A stretch of DNA of 16,484 nt from Thermaerobacter marianensis (GTDB lineage Bacteria; Bacillota; Sulfobacillia; DYIH01; DYIG01), in contig DYIG01000015.1 in assembly GCA_020723725.1 (NCBI GenBank), positions 1 through 16,484 of the forward strand, given 5' to 3'. This document shows positions 6,345 to 12,926 of the stretch, piece after piece (positions within the stretch are counted from its first letter, which is position 1; the number at the start of each line of letters is the position of its first letter). The notes below the pieces were generated by a model. It was not told the DNA's origin and did no database searches. It saw nothing but the letters and a program-made list of their open reading frames with translations. Both the position numbers and the translations under genes were made by a program.

Positions 6345-7127
6345 TTAATTGGCCCCTCCGAGGACCTCACGGGCAAGCGCCAGATCCGATGGCTTATCCA
6401 CGTCCACGCCGATCTCGGGGCAATCGCATGGTATAGCAACCCCCGGCTGTCCGAAAAGCTTTATAAATACGCGTTCAACATCCCTGAAGCTTAGCCTGCC
6501 CAGAAGCAGCCGGGCCAGAATACCGAATCCCAGGAGCCGGGCGAGTTTCAAGGGGTTCTTCCTGGCGGCAAAGAAGGATTCCATGACCCTCAGAAGGTCT
6601 CCCATCGCGGACGGATTGACAAGAAAGAGATTCCCTCCCGTGAAGGTCCCTTCCTTCAGGGTGACATAGGTCCTTTTCACGCCAGGGAATTTCTCGTCAC
6701 ATGCCGCCCTGGGGATAATGGGGTAATACACCACCGCTTCTCTCTTGGCACAAAGCTCCAGAAAGCGGGAGATGCTTTGTCCGGTAACAAAAGGAACATC
6801 GCCGCTACATATCAGTACCGGTCTGATATATTCAGTGCGGCCCCCCCTGCGGCGGGCCAGGGCCGCAACCCCCCGGCGAAGGTTTTCCGTGATGGTAGAC
6901 CCTGCCTCGACGAGGGTTACCCTCTGGCCGAGCAGACTTGCAAGGTGATCCCCTGGTCCGATGACCACTATTCTTTCCACTTCAATAGCCTGCTCCAATG
7001 CGGAAATAACGTAATCTATCATTGGTCTGCCGTTGATATCGATGAGCGCCTCGCAAATGGCATCACTGGCGTCTTTTAAGGCGCCGTCATTAAGCCTGCC
7101 TGCCATTACCACAGCGTCTACACGCAT
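6345..7127 (-). CDS. MobA-like NTP transferase family protein, 260 aa
   Basis: A nucleotidyltransferase-fold protein of the NTP_transf_3/MobA-like group; the substrate is unknown. The N-terminus has the sugar-nucleotide transferase layout, but the usual A-G-G-x-S-x-R-M-G loop is replaced by A-G-R-L-N-D-G-A-L-K-D (9-19). This is followed by I-N-G-R-P-M-I-D-Y-V-I (31-41), equivalent to the conserved G-K-P-M segment. A metal-binding type S-G-D-V-P-F (108-113) and a C-terminal D-V-D-K-P-S-D-L-A-L-A sequence support the family. From memory, a Firmicute subgroup with an N-D-G-x-L loop exists next to ispE/spoVG, so this is probably a conserved but uncharacterised family rather than a decayed gene. 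It is not IspD: it lacks that enzyme's motifs. It overlaps the end of ispE by 10 bases and abuts ilvA. Confidence 0.8.
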   Translation of the reverse strand: MRVDAVVMAGRLNDGALKDASDAICEALIDINGRPMIDYVISALEQAIEVERIVVIGPGDHLASLLGQRVTLVEAGSTITENLRRGVAALARRRGGRTEYIRPVLICSGDVPFVTGQSISRFLELCAKREAVVYYPIIPRAACDEKFPGVKRTYVTLKEGTFTGGNLFLVNPSAMGDLLRVMESFFAARKNPLKLARLLGFGILARLLLGRLSFRDVERVFIKLFGQPGVAIPCDCPEIGVDVDKPSDLALAREVLGGAN

Positions 7128-8053
7128 AGGGTTTCAACCCCCAGAGAGCAGAATTTTGTTACAACGGCTACCTCCACAAGGTCTTCGACAGCCGACCGCA
7201 AGTCTTGACCCTGCTCAGGGGAATCGACAAGGGCATAGACGGAAGGACCGCTCCCCGAAAGGCACACGCCAGGGGCGCCGGCCTCCTTCAATCTGGCTAA
7301 GACCCGGGCCACTATTGGGAAGTGAGACGATGTTACCGGTTGAAGATCGTTGCCCAGGCTCCGGCACGCCGATACAAAGTCACCTGCCTCCAAAGCGGCG
7401 ATAACCCCTTGCGTACAGTCTGATGAGCATTGCGGATAGTGGTCATACGCCTTGTAGATAAAAGGAGTAGATACCGAAAGAGGGGGTTTAACTACAAGTA
7501 TGTGCCAGTCACCCGGATACCTCAGCTGTCTTATGTGCTCCCCCCGGCCCGTTGCCAATGCGGTTCCCCCAAAGAAGAAAAAGGGCACATCACTGCCCAC
7601 TTCTGAACCCAGGTCAGCCATCTCCTGCCGGGATAGGCCCAAACCCCAAAGCTCATTCAATCCACAAATCGCGGCTGCGGCATCAGCTGAACCACCGGCC
7701 AATCCTGCCGCGACAGGGATGTCCTTGAAAACCTTGACTCTGACCGGGAAAGGGGTGCCTGTTTTATTTTCCATCGCTCTAACAGCTTTTGAGATGTGGT
7801 TGGTCTCATCCAGTGGAACGACGGAAAGGGCTTCCTGTGAACACGTTCCCAAGGGACCGGGTGCTAACTCGATTACCGGCCCGTGCCCCTTTACCGCCGG
7901 ATGATCCGGGATACGTTCCAAAACAAGCGTGTCGTAAAGGCGTATAGCCTGCATAACACTAACCAATTCGTGATAACCGTCAGGACGTGGCCCCAGCACG
8001 TCCAGCGAAAGGTTAACCTTGGCAGGCACGCATATGGTGACACTCTTTTGCAC
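7118..8053 (-). CDS. ispE: 4-diphosphocytidyl-2-C-methyl-D-erythritol kinase (IspE)
   Basis: A GHMP-superfamily kinase that phosphorylates CDP-methylerythritol with ATP in the MEP route to isoprenoid precursors. The motifs are P-A-K-V-N-L-S-L-D-V-L (10-20) with the catalytic-site Lys12, P-D-G-Y-H-E-L (24-30), the glycine-rich ATP loop A-A-G-L-A-G-G-S-A-D-A-A (115-126), G-S-D-V-P-F-F with the probable catalytic Asp155, and the C-terminal S-G-S-G-P-S-V-Y-A-L (266-275). At 311 residues it is slightly long for the family; the extra length appears to be in the segment at about 50-85. The GTG at 8053 has GAGGGAG about 10 nt upstream. It lies just after the veg terminator, with only about 45 bp in between and no clear promoter, so it may depend partly on read-through from veg. 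Confidence 0.95.
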   Translation of the reverse strand: MQKSVTICVPAKVNLSLDVLGPRPDGYHELVSVMQAIRLYDTLVLERIPDHPAVKGHGPVIELAPGPLGTCSQEALSVVPLDETNHISKAVRAMENKTGTPFPVRVKVFKDIPVAAGLAGGSADAAAAICGLNELWGLGLSRQEMADLGSEVGSDVPFFFFGGTALATGRGEHIRQLRYPGDWHILVVKPPLSVSTPFIYKAYDHYPQCSSDCTQGVIAALEAGDFVSACRSLGNDLQPVTSSHFPIVARVLARLKEAGAPGVCLSGSGPSVYALVDSPEQGQDLRSAVEDLVEVAVVTKFCSLGVETLCV

Positions 8054-8095
8054 AAGTCACGCTCCCTCAAACCGCTCCCCAACTAAAAATTTAAA

Positions 8096-8127
8096 CAATA
8101 AAACAAACGGCCACCAGCGGTGACCGT
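8096..8127 (-). terminator. Intrinsic terminator between veg and ispE
   Basis: On the minus strand ACGGTCACC (8127-8119) pairs with GGTGGCCGT (8115-8107) over 9 bp with one G-U, a 3-nt loop and a T-rich tail TTGTTTTATTG from 8106. It lies about 37 nt after the veg stop. The T-tract is interrupted, which could allow some read-through into ispE. Confidence 0.85.
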
Positions 8128-8164
8128 TGCAACTTACGGGTGTATAGAATTTTAGCCCTATAGT

Positions 8165-8443
8165 TTAACTGTTAACAGGGAACTTAAGAATCTTTTCGCC
8201 CCCACTGTTGTTCAACGAAAGCTTGACCATTTCTGTAAGCACATCGACGTAAGTGTAGGAAACCCTCCGGCCGCTGTCACCCTCTAATCGAACCACAAAT
8301 AGACTCGGATAGGTGCCTTCCAGGGTTCCTTCACGTTCTACAACCTGACGACGCCCCTTATTGGCTGTTATTTTGACCTTTTCACCTACTAGGTTATCCA
8401 GGTCCTTCTTGATACTTAATAAGGGATCCCGCCCATTTTCCAC
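8165..8443 (-). CDS. veg: Veg protein (DUF1021), about 92 aa
   Basis: Veg is a small conserved Firmicute protein linked in B. subtilis to biofilm-matrix regulation; its biochemical role is unsettled. The core reads L-L-S-I-K-K-D-L-D-N-L-V-G (8-20), followed by R-R-Q-V-V-E-R-E-G-T-L (31-41), T-Y-P-S-L-F-V-V-R-L (44-53) and R-R-V-S-Y-T-Y-V-D-V-L-T-E (59-71), all family hallmarks. The start used is GTG at 8443, preceded by GGAGGGGG (8459-8452). A longer in-frame ATG at 8479 is rejected because it overlaps the -10 box of a consensus promoter and would lie upstream of the mRNA start. The 92-residue product fits the family (about 86 in B. subtilis). It is bounded by a terminator and two tandem promoters, so it is a self-contained, probably very strongly expressed unit. 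Confidence 0.93.
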   Translation of the reverse strand: MENGRDPLLSIKKDLDNLVGEKVKITANKGRRQVVEREGTLEGTYPSLFVVRLEGDSGRRVSYTYVDVLTEMVKLSLNNSGGEKILKFPVNS

Positions 8444-8477
8444 CGGACATACCCCCTCCGGGTTCTCACCCTTGCAC

Positions 8478-8506
8478 ATTGTAACAAACTAAAGGGGGAA
8501 TGTCAA
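8478..8506 (-). promoter_or_regulatory. Proximal veg promoter, near-consensus sigma-A
   Basis: On the minus strand TTGACA (8506-8501), a 17-bp spacer, then TACAAT (8483-8478). Both hexamers and the spacing equal those I recall for the strong B. subtilis veg promoter. The predicted start is near 8471, giving a leader of about 28 nt that carries the GGAGGGGG site. Confidence 0.9.
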
Positions 8507-8513
8507 AAGGTGC

Positions 8514-8542
8514 AGTATAACGAAGGCCCTATACCATGTCAA
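8514..8542 (-). promoter_or_regulatory. Distal veg promoter, near-consensus sigma-A
   Basis: On the minus strand TTGACA (8542-8537), a 17-bp spacer, then TATACT (8519-8514). The two veg promoters are offset by exactly 36 bp. The distal start, near 8507, falls next to the proximal -35, so the two may interfere or add up. The remaining bases up to the ykuK stop at 8592 contain no convincing terminator. Confidence 0.87.
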
Positions 8543-8591
8543 GGCCCATTCTCGTTGGCATTAATTGGCGACACAACATTACTTCGTTCGA

Positions 8592-9062
8592 CTATTTGGT
8601 GTGTTTGTCTGCTACCTTGGAAGCCCCGTAGGATTCCGGCTTGATCTTGGCATCGAACCCGCTGCCGGTAATCATCCCAACGATTTCGCGGATCAGGTCC
8701 CTGGTTTCCCCTTTATGCCCTATATCCAGGTGGACTTCAACGTTCAAACGAGATGCCCCGTTACTGGAAAGGCGTTCTGCGATTCTGCTGGCCACCCCTA
8801 GGCTCAAAGAAGCTTCAAAGAATATTCTCTGCCTCAGGCTGGTCAGTTTCCTTTGACGCCTCTTCTGGTAGTAATACCTGGCCCCTTTACCCTGGCGGTG
8901 GATTATGATAGCAGTAACGAAACAGGTGTCGTCCCGCAACTGTGAATCGGTGCCGACTATAAGCTTATAAGAGTCATTAGGGGATTGCTCCATAAAAGCA
9001 ACAATATCCCTGAACATCGCTTCGAAAGTCAGTTTTCCCGAAGTGGGACTCTGGAAAATCAT
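8592..9062 (-). CDS. YkuK-family RNase H-like protein (DUF458), 156 aa
   Basis: A member of the YkuK/DUF458 family, which has a predicted RNase H-like fold. Its function is not established. The family start M-I-F-Q-S-P-T-S-G-K-L-T-F is followed by V-G-T-D-S-Q (36-41), which places Asp39 as the first acidic residue of an RNase H-like centre. Likely further acidic positions are Glu83, Asp113 (H-L-D-I-G) and Asp152. A basic stretch Q-K-R-R-Q-R-K (66-72) could contact nucleic acid. The ATG at 9062 follows AAAGGCGG by about 7 nt. It lies 73 bp after rsmA, where I see no terminator. In B. subtilis the corresponding place upstream of veg holds yabG, so ykuK occupies a different neighbourhood here. 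Confidence 0.88.
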   Translation of the reverse strand: MIFQSPTSGKLTFEAMFRDIVAFMEQSPNDSYKLIVGTDSQLRDDTCFVTAIIIHRQGKGARYYYQKRRQRKLTSLRQRIFFEASLSLGVASRIAERLSSNGASRLNVEVHLDIGHKGETRDLIREIVGMITGSGFDAKIKPESYGASKVADKHTK

Positions 9063-9135
9063 CCGAAGCCGCCTTTCTCGTGTCTAAAGCAAACAAGCTC
9101 CTTGTCTATTGTACATAAACAAAGGGTCAACCTGA

Positions 9136-10059
9136 TCAGAATACGTTCATATCAGTATCAACACTTTCTGTAAGTTCAGAGAAAACCTTCATGTTATACA
9201 GAACCCTGGCCAGTCGGCCGAATTCTTCGACATTTAAGGTTTCCCCACGCCGATCCCCTTCTACACCACTGGACTTCAATGCTTCATCGATTACCCCGGC
9301 CAAATTTTGACCATAGCCCATGACAAGCGCCTTGCGCAGCCGCTTGCGACGATAGCGAAAAGCTATCCGCACCAAAGAGAGGAAAGGCGCAGGTGGAACC
9401 CCTGCCGGGGGGATTTGCCTTGAATCCAGGCGAACCACGGCCGATTCCACTTCTGGTTGAGGCAGAAATGAACCAGGAGATACTCTAAACAGGACGGAAG
9501 GAACCGTGTAGTAATTGACCACCAAGGTGAGCGCCCCATAGTCCTTTGCTCCGGCATGGGCCACCATCCGCTGAGCGACCTCATTCTGAACCATCAATAA
9601 AGTGCGTGAAAAAAGTCCGGAGGAAAGAATGCGGTAAACGAGCGGGCCGGTAATGTTGTAAGGGATATTGGCTACGGCCTTAAAGGCCTTACAGCCCCCC
9701 GGGTTGTCGTTGTCGGGACCAACCAATGTGCTGCGCAGGTCCAGGTCCAACACGTCACTGAACAAGAGGTTTATATTGTTCCGCCCTTCGAGGGTCAAGT
9801 CGAGAACAGGCTTGAGACGGGTATCTATTTCAACCGCCCATACCCTGCCCGCCGCCCCCGCGAGCTCCCGGGTAAGGGTCCCCAAACCCGGACCCACCTC
9901 AAGGACACAGTCCTCCGGGGCCAATTCCGCTGCCTCGATTATCTTGCCGAGAATGTTCCCGTCGATTAGAAAGTTCTGCCCGATACTACGGTCCGGGGTG
10001 AGACCGAAAGACTTTAGCAAATCAACAACCTGACTGGGGGCAGTTAGATTTATCTCCAA
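9136..10059 (-). CDS. rsmA: 16S rRNA dimethyladenosine transferase RsmA (KsgA)
   Basis: This methyltransferase dimethylates two adjacent adenosines near the 3' end of 16S rRNA (A1518/A1519, E. coli numbering) late in 30S assembly, using S-adenosylmethionine. The motifs are I-G-Q-N-F-L-I-D (26-33), the SAM-binding L-E-V-G-P-G-L-G-T-L (53-62), V-E-I-D (76-79) and the catalytic N-I-P-Y-N-I (131-136). At 307 residues it is slightly longer than the usual 270-290, with a short extra C-terminal tail. The start is TTG at 10059, 2 nt after the tatD stop, with GGATAGG upstream. The B. subtilis genes that normally sit between tatD and rsmA (yabE and the 5S maturase gene rnmV) are absent here. Confidence 0.96.
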   Translation of the reverse strand: MEINLTAPSQVVDLLKSFGLTPDRSIGQNFLIDGNILGKIIEAAELAPEDCVLEVGPGLGTLTRELAGAAGRVWAVEIDTRLKPVLDLTLEGRNNINLLFSDVLDLDLRSTLVGPDNDNPGGCKAFKAVANIPYNITGPLVYRILSSGLFSRTLLMVQNEVAQRMVAHAGAKDYGALTLVVNYYTVPSVLFRVSPGSFLPQPEVESAVVRLDSRQIPPAGVPPAPFLSLVRIAFRYRRKRLRKALVMGYGQNLAGVIDEALKSSGVEGDRRGETLNVEEFGRLARVLYNMKVFSELTESVDTDMNVF

Positions 10060-10061
10060 GG

Positions 10062-10829
10062 TTAACCTATCCGAAAGAGGCGTTTGGCGTTAAGCGTCGT
10101 CTCTTTGGCTACCTCACTGACAGGGACTCCCTTAATTGCAGCCACCTCCCTGGCGATCAGAGCTACGTGAGCCGGCTCGTTCCTCTTACCCCGGTGAGGG
10201 TGGGGGGCTAAAAAAGGGCAATCCGTCTCCAGCAGCAGGTTCTTCAAGTCGACACCCGACGCAACCTCCCTCAGGGAACCGGCATTGCGAAAAGTTACAG
10301 GACCGGCAATTGAGATAAGAAACCCCATTGAGATGAACGCCTCCGTCTCTTCCAGAGTCCCCGAATAGCAATGCATTACTCCCCCTACCTCACCGGCGCC
10401 CTCTTCCTGCAGAATCCTCAGAACGTCGGCGTTAGCTTCACGGGAATGGATGATCAAGGGCTTCCCCAACCTCCTTGCCATCCTGATCTGCTGCCGGAAG
10501 GCATTCTGTTGAACAGCCACAGAAGGCTGATCGTAATGATAATCCAGTCCGACTTCACCTATCGCCACAACTTTCGGCTCTATGGCAAGCCCTTCTATTT
10601 TGCGGAGCCCGTTGGGAGTTGCCATCTCGGCATCGTGAGGGTGGATGCCTGCCGAAGCATAGATATGGTCATATCTACTTGCAATGGCAACACATTGCTT
10701 TGACGTATCCGGGTTGATCCCCACGTTGATAATCAGGGAAACGCCATTCTGCTGTGCGCGCCTGATAACCTCGTCCCTGTCTTCATCAAACTGTTTAAAA
10801 TCCAGATGCGAATGGGTATCGATTAACAT
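10062..10829 (-). CDS. tatD: TatD-family metal-dependent DNase
   Basis: A TIM-barrel metallohydrolase of the TatD family (3'-5' exonuclease and DNA repair/quality-control activity in E. coli). All expected metal ligands are visible: T-H-S-H-L-D with His6 and His8, Glu92 in G-E-V-G-L-D, His128 in I-I-H-S-R, His153 in M-H-C-Y-S-G and Asp203 in E-T-D-C-P-F-L-A-P. The length of 255 residues is typical. The ATG at 10829 directly follows the metG stop and has GAGGCGGG upstream, so metG, tatD and rsmA form a compact operon. metG-tatD adjacency is widely conserved in Firmicutes. Confidence 0.95.
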   Translation of the reverse strand: MLIDTHSHLDFKQFDEDRDEVIRRAQQNGVSLIINVGINPDTSKQCVAIASRYDHIYASAGIHPHDAEMATPNGLRKIEGLAIEPKVVAIGEVGLDYHYDQPSVAVQQNAFRQQIRMARRLGKPLIIHSREANADVLRILQEEGAGEVGGVMHCYSGTLEETEAFISMGFLISIAGPVTFRNAGSLREVASGVDLKNLLLETDCPFLAPHPHRGKRNEPAHVALIAREVAAIKGVPVSEVAKETTLNAKRLFRIG

Positions 10830-12404
10830 CTATGCGCCACCCGCCTCTATCGTCGCCTCGTAGCGGGGGAAAATAGGCGCACCCCGATTCACAACGGTTC
10901 CAGGGACCAACCCTCCCCACTGAACCGACTCCGGCCACCAGAATGATGTTCCATCGAGGGCAACTCCCAGCTGTTCGAAGATCTGCCCCGGCACGTTAGG
11001 CATGAAGGGGCTCAGCATTACAGCGGCTACCCTCTGCGCTTCCATTATGCTGTAGAGCACCCCCCCCAGCCTGGCCTGCTTCTCGGGCTGACGCGCCAAC
11101 TCCCAGGGTGCGGCTTCGTCGATGTATTTGTTGCCCCTGCCGATTAATCTCATAACAGACTGAAGGGCACCCGATAGTTCCAACGAATCCATGCATTTCT
11201 CGTATTCCTCGATGCAGGCGGCGGCCTCTGTCCTGAGTATTCCGTCATCTTCAGCAGGTTCGGGGATCTTCCCGTTGCAAAACCGCTGTACCATTGCCGT
11301 ACTCCGCGACAGGAGGTTCCCCAAGTCGTTGGCCAAATCGGCATTGTATCGCTGAACCAGGGACTGCTCTGAATAGAAACCGTCTGACCCAAAGGGGATC
11401 TCCCTGAGGAGGAAATACCGAACCACATCCACGCCATAACGGTCGATGAGTTCGTGCGGGTCCACCACATTCCCTCTTGCCTTGGACATCTTGCCATCCG
11501 GCAACACGAGCCACCCATGCCCAAACACCTTCCGTGGCAAGGGCAACCCCAGGGCCATGAGCAATATCGGCCAGATGATGGCATGAAACCGCACTATTTC
11601 CTTCCCGACCAGGTGGACATCCGCCGGCCAGTAACGTTCGAACTTCTCCACTTGCTTTACGTCATCAGAAAGATAGCCTATGGCGGTGATGTAGTTGCTA
11701 AGGGCATCCACCCAAACATAGATCACGTGATTTGGGTCGAAGGGTGCCTTGATCCCCCAATCGAAAGTGGTTCTCGAAACACATAGATCCTCAAGGCCCT
11801 GCTTGATGAAGTTCACCATCTCGTTTCGCCTGCTAACCGGTTGGATGAAGTCCTGGTGCTCCTCTATATACTTCAGGAGATCATCGGCGTAGCGGGATAG
11901 CCGCAGGAAGTAGCTCTCCTCCTTGAGCATTTCAAATGGTTTATCATGATCGGGACACCGGCCGCCCAGATCGTCAACCTGGGTCTCCGTAAAGAACGCC
12001 TCGCAATCGGCACAGTACCAACCCTCATACGCCGATTTGTAGATATCACCCTGGTCGTATAAACGCTGAAAGATCTTCTCCACCACACTGATGTGCCGCT
12101 CTTCCGTCGTTCTGATGAAATCGTCGTAACTGATAAGCAACCTATCCCAAAGCCTGATAATGCCCTCGACTATGCCATCCACAAACTCTTTCGGGGTCTT
12201 GCCCGCATTTAGGGCCTTCCGTTGAATCTTCTGACCGTGCTCGTCCGTGCCGGTCAAAAAAAATGTATCCTCGCCCCGCATGCGATGGTATCTAGCAATT
12301 GCATCCGCCGCAACGGTCGTGTAGGCATGCCCTATATGCAACTTATCACTGGGGTAATAAATAGGCGTGGTAATATAAAATTTCCCGGAAGCCACCGCAT
12401 TCAC
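10830..12404 (-). CDS. metG: Methionyl-tRNA synthetase, short form (524 aa)
   Basis: Charges tRNA-Met with methionine. The class I signatures are H-I-G-H (23-26) and K-M-S-K-A (305-309, with Ala where Ser is the textbook final residue). The zinc knuckle is C131-xx-C134 ... C150-xx-H153, the Cys3His arrangement known from Thermus MetRS. The anticodon-binding helical domain runs from about 355 to 500. The protein ends at 524, so it lacks the C-terminal EMAP/Arc1p-like tRNA-binding domain found in the longer B. subtilis enzyme (about 660). No separate gene for that domain is present in the window. The start is GTG at 12404, with AAAGGG unusually close. GTG three codons later (12395) is an alternative. 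A putative promoter lies 37 bp upstream. Confidence 0.95.
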   Translation of the reverse strand: MNAVASGKFYITTPIYYPSDKLHIGHAYTTVAADAIARYHRMRGEDTFFLTGTDEHGQKIQRKALNAGKTPKEFVDGIVEGIIRLWDRLLISYDDFIRTTEERHISVVEKIFQRLYDQGDIYKSAYEGWYCADCEAFFTETQVDDLGGRCPDHDKPFEMLKEESYFLRLSRYADDLLKYIEEHQDFIQPVSRRNEMVNFIKQGLEDLCVSRTTFDWGIKAPFDPNHVIYVWVDALSNYITAIGYLSDDVKQVEKFERYWPADVHLVGKEIVRFHAIIWPILLMALGLPLPRKVFGHGWLVLPDGKMSKARGNVVDPHELIDRYGVDVVRYFLLREIPFGSDGFYSEQSLVQRYNADLANDLGNLLSRSTAMVQRFCNGKIPEPAEDDGILRTEAAACIEEYEKCMDSLELSGALQSVMRLIGRGNKYIDEAAPWELARQPEKQARLGGVLYSIMEAQRVAAVMLSPFMPNVPGQIFEQLGVALDGTSFWWPESVQWGGLVPGTVVNRGAPIFPRYEATIEAGGA

Positions 12405-12440
12405 TTCCCTTTGTGGGTGTGTTTTAACTCTAGTATAGAC

Positions 12441-12469
12441 TGTATAACAGACCTGCCTTTACAAAACAA
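12441..12469 (-). promoter_or_regulatory. Putative sigma-A promoter for metG-tatD-rsmA
   Basis: On the minus strand TTGTTT (12469-12464), a 17-bp spacer, then TATACA (12446-12441). Spacing is ideal and the hexamers are moderate (3 and 4 of 6). It is divergent from the abrB promoter, the two -35 boxes being about 42 bp apart. No T-box-like leader fits in the about 30 nt between this site and metG. Confidence 0.5.
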
Positions 12470-12511
12470 TTGACTAAACCAGAAACATTGCTAATAAAAT
12501 AATCAAAAGGC

Positions 12512-12540
12512 TTGACTAATAATGGTAGACTTGGTATTGT
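12512..12540 (+). promoter_or_regulatory. Sigma-A promoter of abrB
   Basis: TTGACT (12512-12517), a 17-bp spacer, then TATTGT (12535-12540). Transcription should begin near 12547, directly ahead of two tandem 0A boxes. The position relative to abrB and to the boxes makes this assignment strong despite the imperfect -10. Confidence 0.8.
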
Positions 12541-12549
12541 CTCTCTTAG

Positions 12550-12566
12550 TGTCGAAAAATGTCGAA
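12550..12566 (+). promoter_or_regulatory. Tandem Spo0A boxes in the abrB leader
   Basis: TGTCGAA occurs twice, at 12550-12556 and 12560-12566, separated by AAA so that the repeats are exactly 10 bp apart on one face of the helix. TGNCGAA is the established 0A box. In B. subtilis abrB the repressive Spo0A-P site has the same two-box, 10-bp layout just downstream of the start point. I infer that phosphorylated Spo0A represses this abrB. Confidence 0.85.
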
Positions 12567-12581
12567 AGGGGGATTTAAGAG

Positions 12582-12836
12582 ATGAAGTCAACCGGCATTG
12601 TAAGGAAGGTAGATGAACTTGGGCGTGTGGTTATCCCTATAGAGCTACGACGCACGCTCGATATCGCTGAAAAGGACTCCCTTGAAATCTACGTTGACGG
12701 AGAAAACATCATCCTTCGCAAGTACGAACCAGCCTGCATATTCTGTGGGGATGCCGCTGAAATCGAAACCTTTCATGGCCGCAAGATTTGCCGCAAGTGC
12801 ATCGAGAAACTGGCTTCATTGCCTGTTAGCGTGTAA
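12582..12836 (+). CDS. abrB: AbrB-family transition-state regulator, 84 aa
   Basis: AbrB is a swapped-hairpin DNA-binding repressor of stationary-phase and sporulation genes. The N-terminal domain (1-50) has the classic K-V-D-E-L-G-R-V-V-I-P-I-E-L-R-R pattern (9-24). The C-terminal part has two Cys pairs, C52-xx-C55 and C70-xx-C73, spaced like a small zinc-binding knuckle. B. subtilis AbrB has a single Cys in this region, so this is the clostridial-type variant. The ATG at 12582 follows AAAGGGGG by 9 nt. The gene is monocistronic, with a sigma-A promoter and tandem 0A boxes upstream, and converges on rsmI. It faces the metG operon divergently. Confidence 0.94.
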   Translation: MKSTGIVRKVDELGRVVIPIELRRTLDIAEKDSLEIYVDGENIILRKYEPACIFCGDAAEIETFHGRKICRKCIEKLASLPVSV

Positions 12837-12872
12837 TCTGGAGTGCATGGCAATTAGTTCTTAATACAATAG

Positions 12873-12904
12873 CAGGGGGCGATCCGATGATAGGACGCCC
12901 CCTG
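12873..12904. other. Strong stem-loop between abrB and rsmI
   Basis: CAGGGGGCG (12873-12881) pairs perfectly with CGCCCCCTG (12896-12904), and TCC/GGA extend the stem inside after a one-base bulge. No T-run follows on either strand, so it is not a canonical intrinsic terminator. It sits midway between two convergent genes and may still act as a weak bidirectional terminator or 3'-end protecting structure. Confidence 0.6.
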
Positions 12905-12926
12905 AATTATAACCGTTCCCTCGAAA

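Noticed and set aside
9090..9125. Possible promoter TTGACC ... TACAAT upstream of ykuK (minus strand)
   Set aside because: The two hexamers are only 11 bp apart, far from the required 16-18, and no alternative -35 fits.
11150..11584. 144-codon minus-strand frame overlapping metG
   Set aside because: It is a shifted frame of the same strand within the metG catalytic and anticodon-domain coding region, rich in Cys/Trp/Arg as expected for a shadow frame.
12405..12581. T-box leader for metG
   Set aside because: Only about 30 nt separate the putative promoter from the start codon, too short for a T-box, and no T-box sequence is visible.
12873..12904. abrB-rsmI stem-loop as a canonical rho-independent terminator
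   Set aside because: The stem is strong but neither side is followed by a run of T, so I list it only as a stem-loop.
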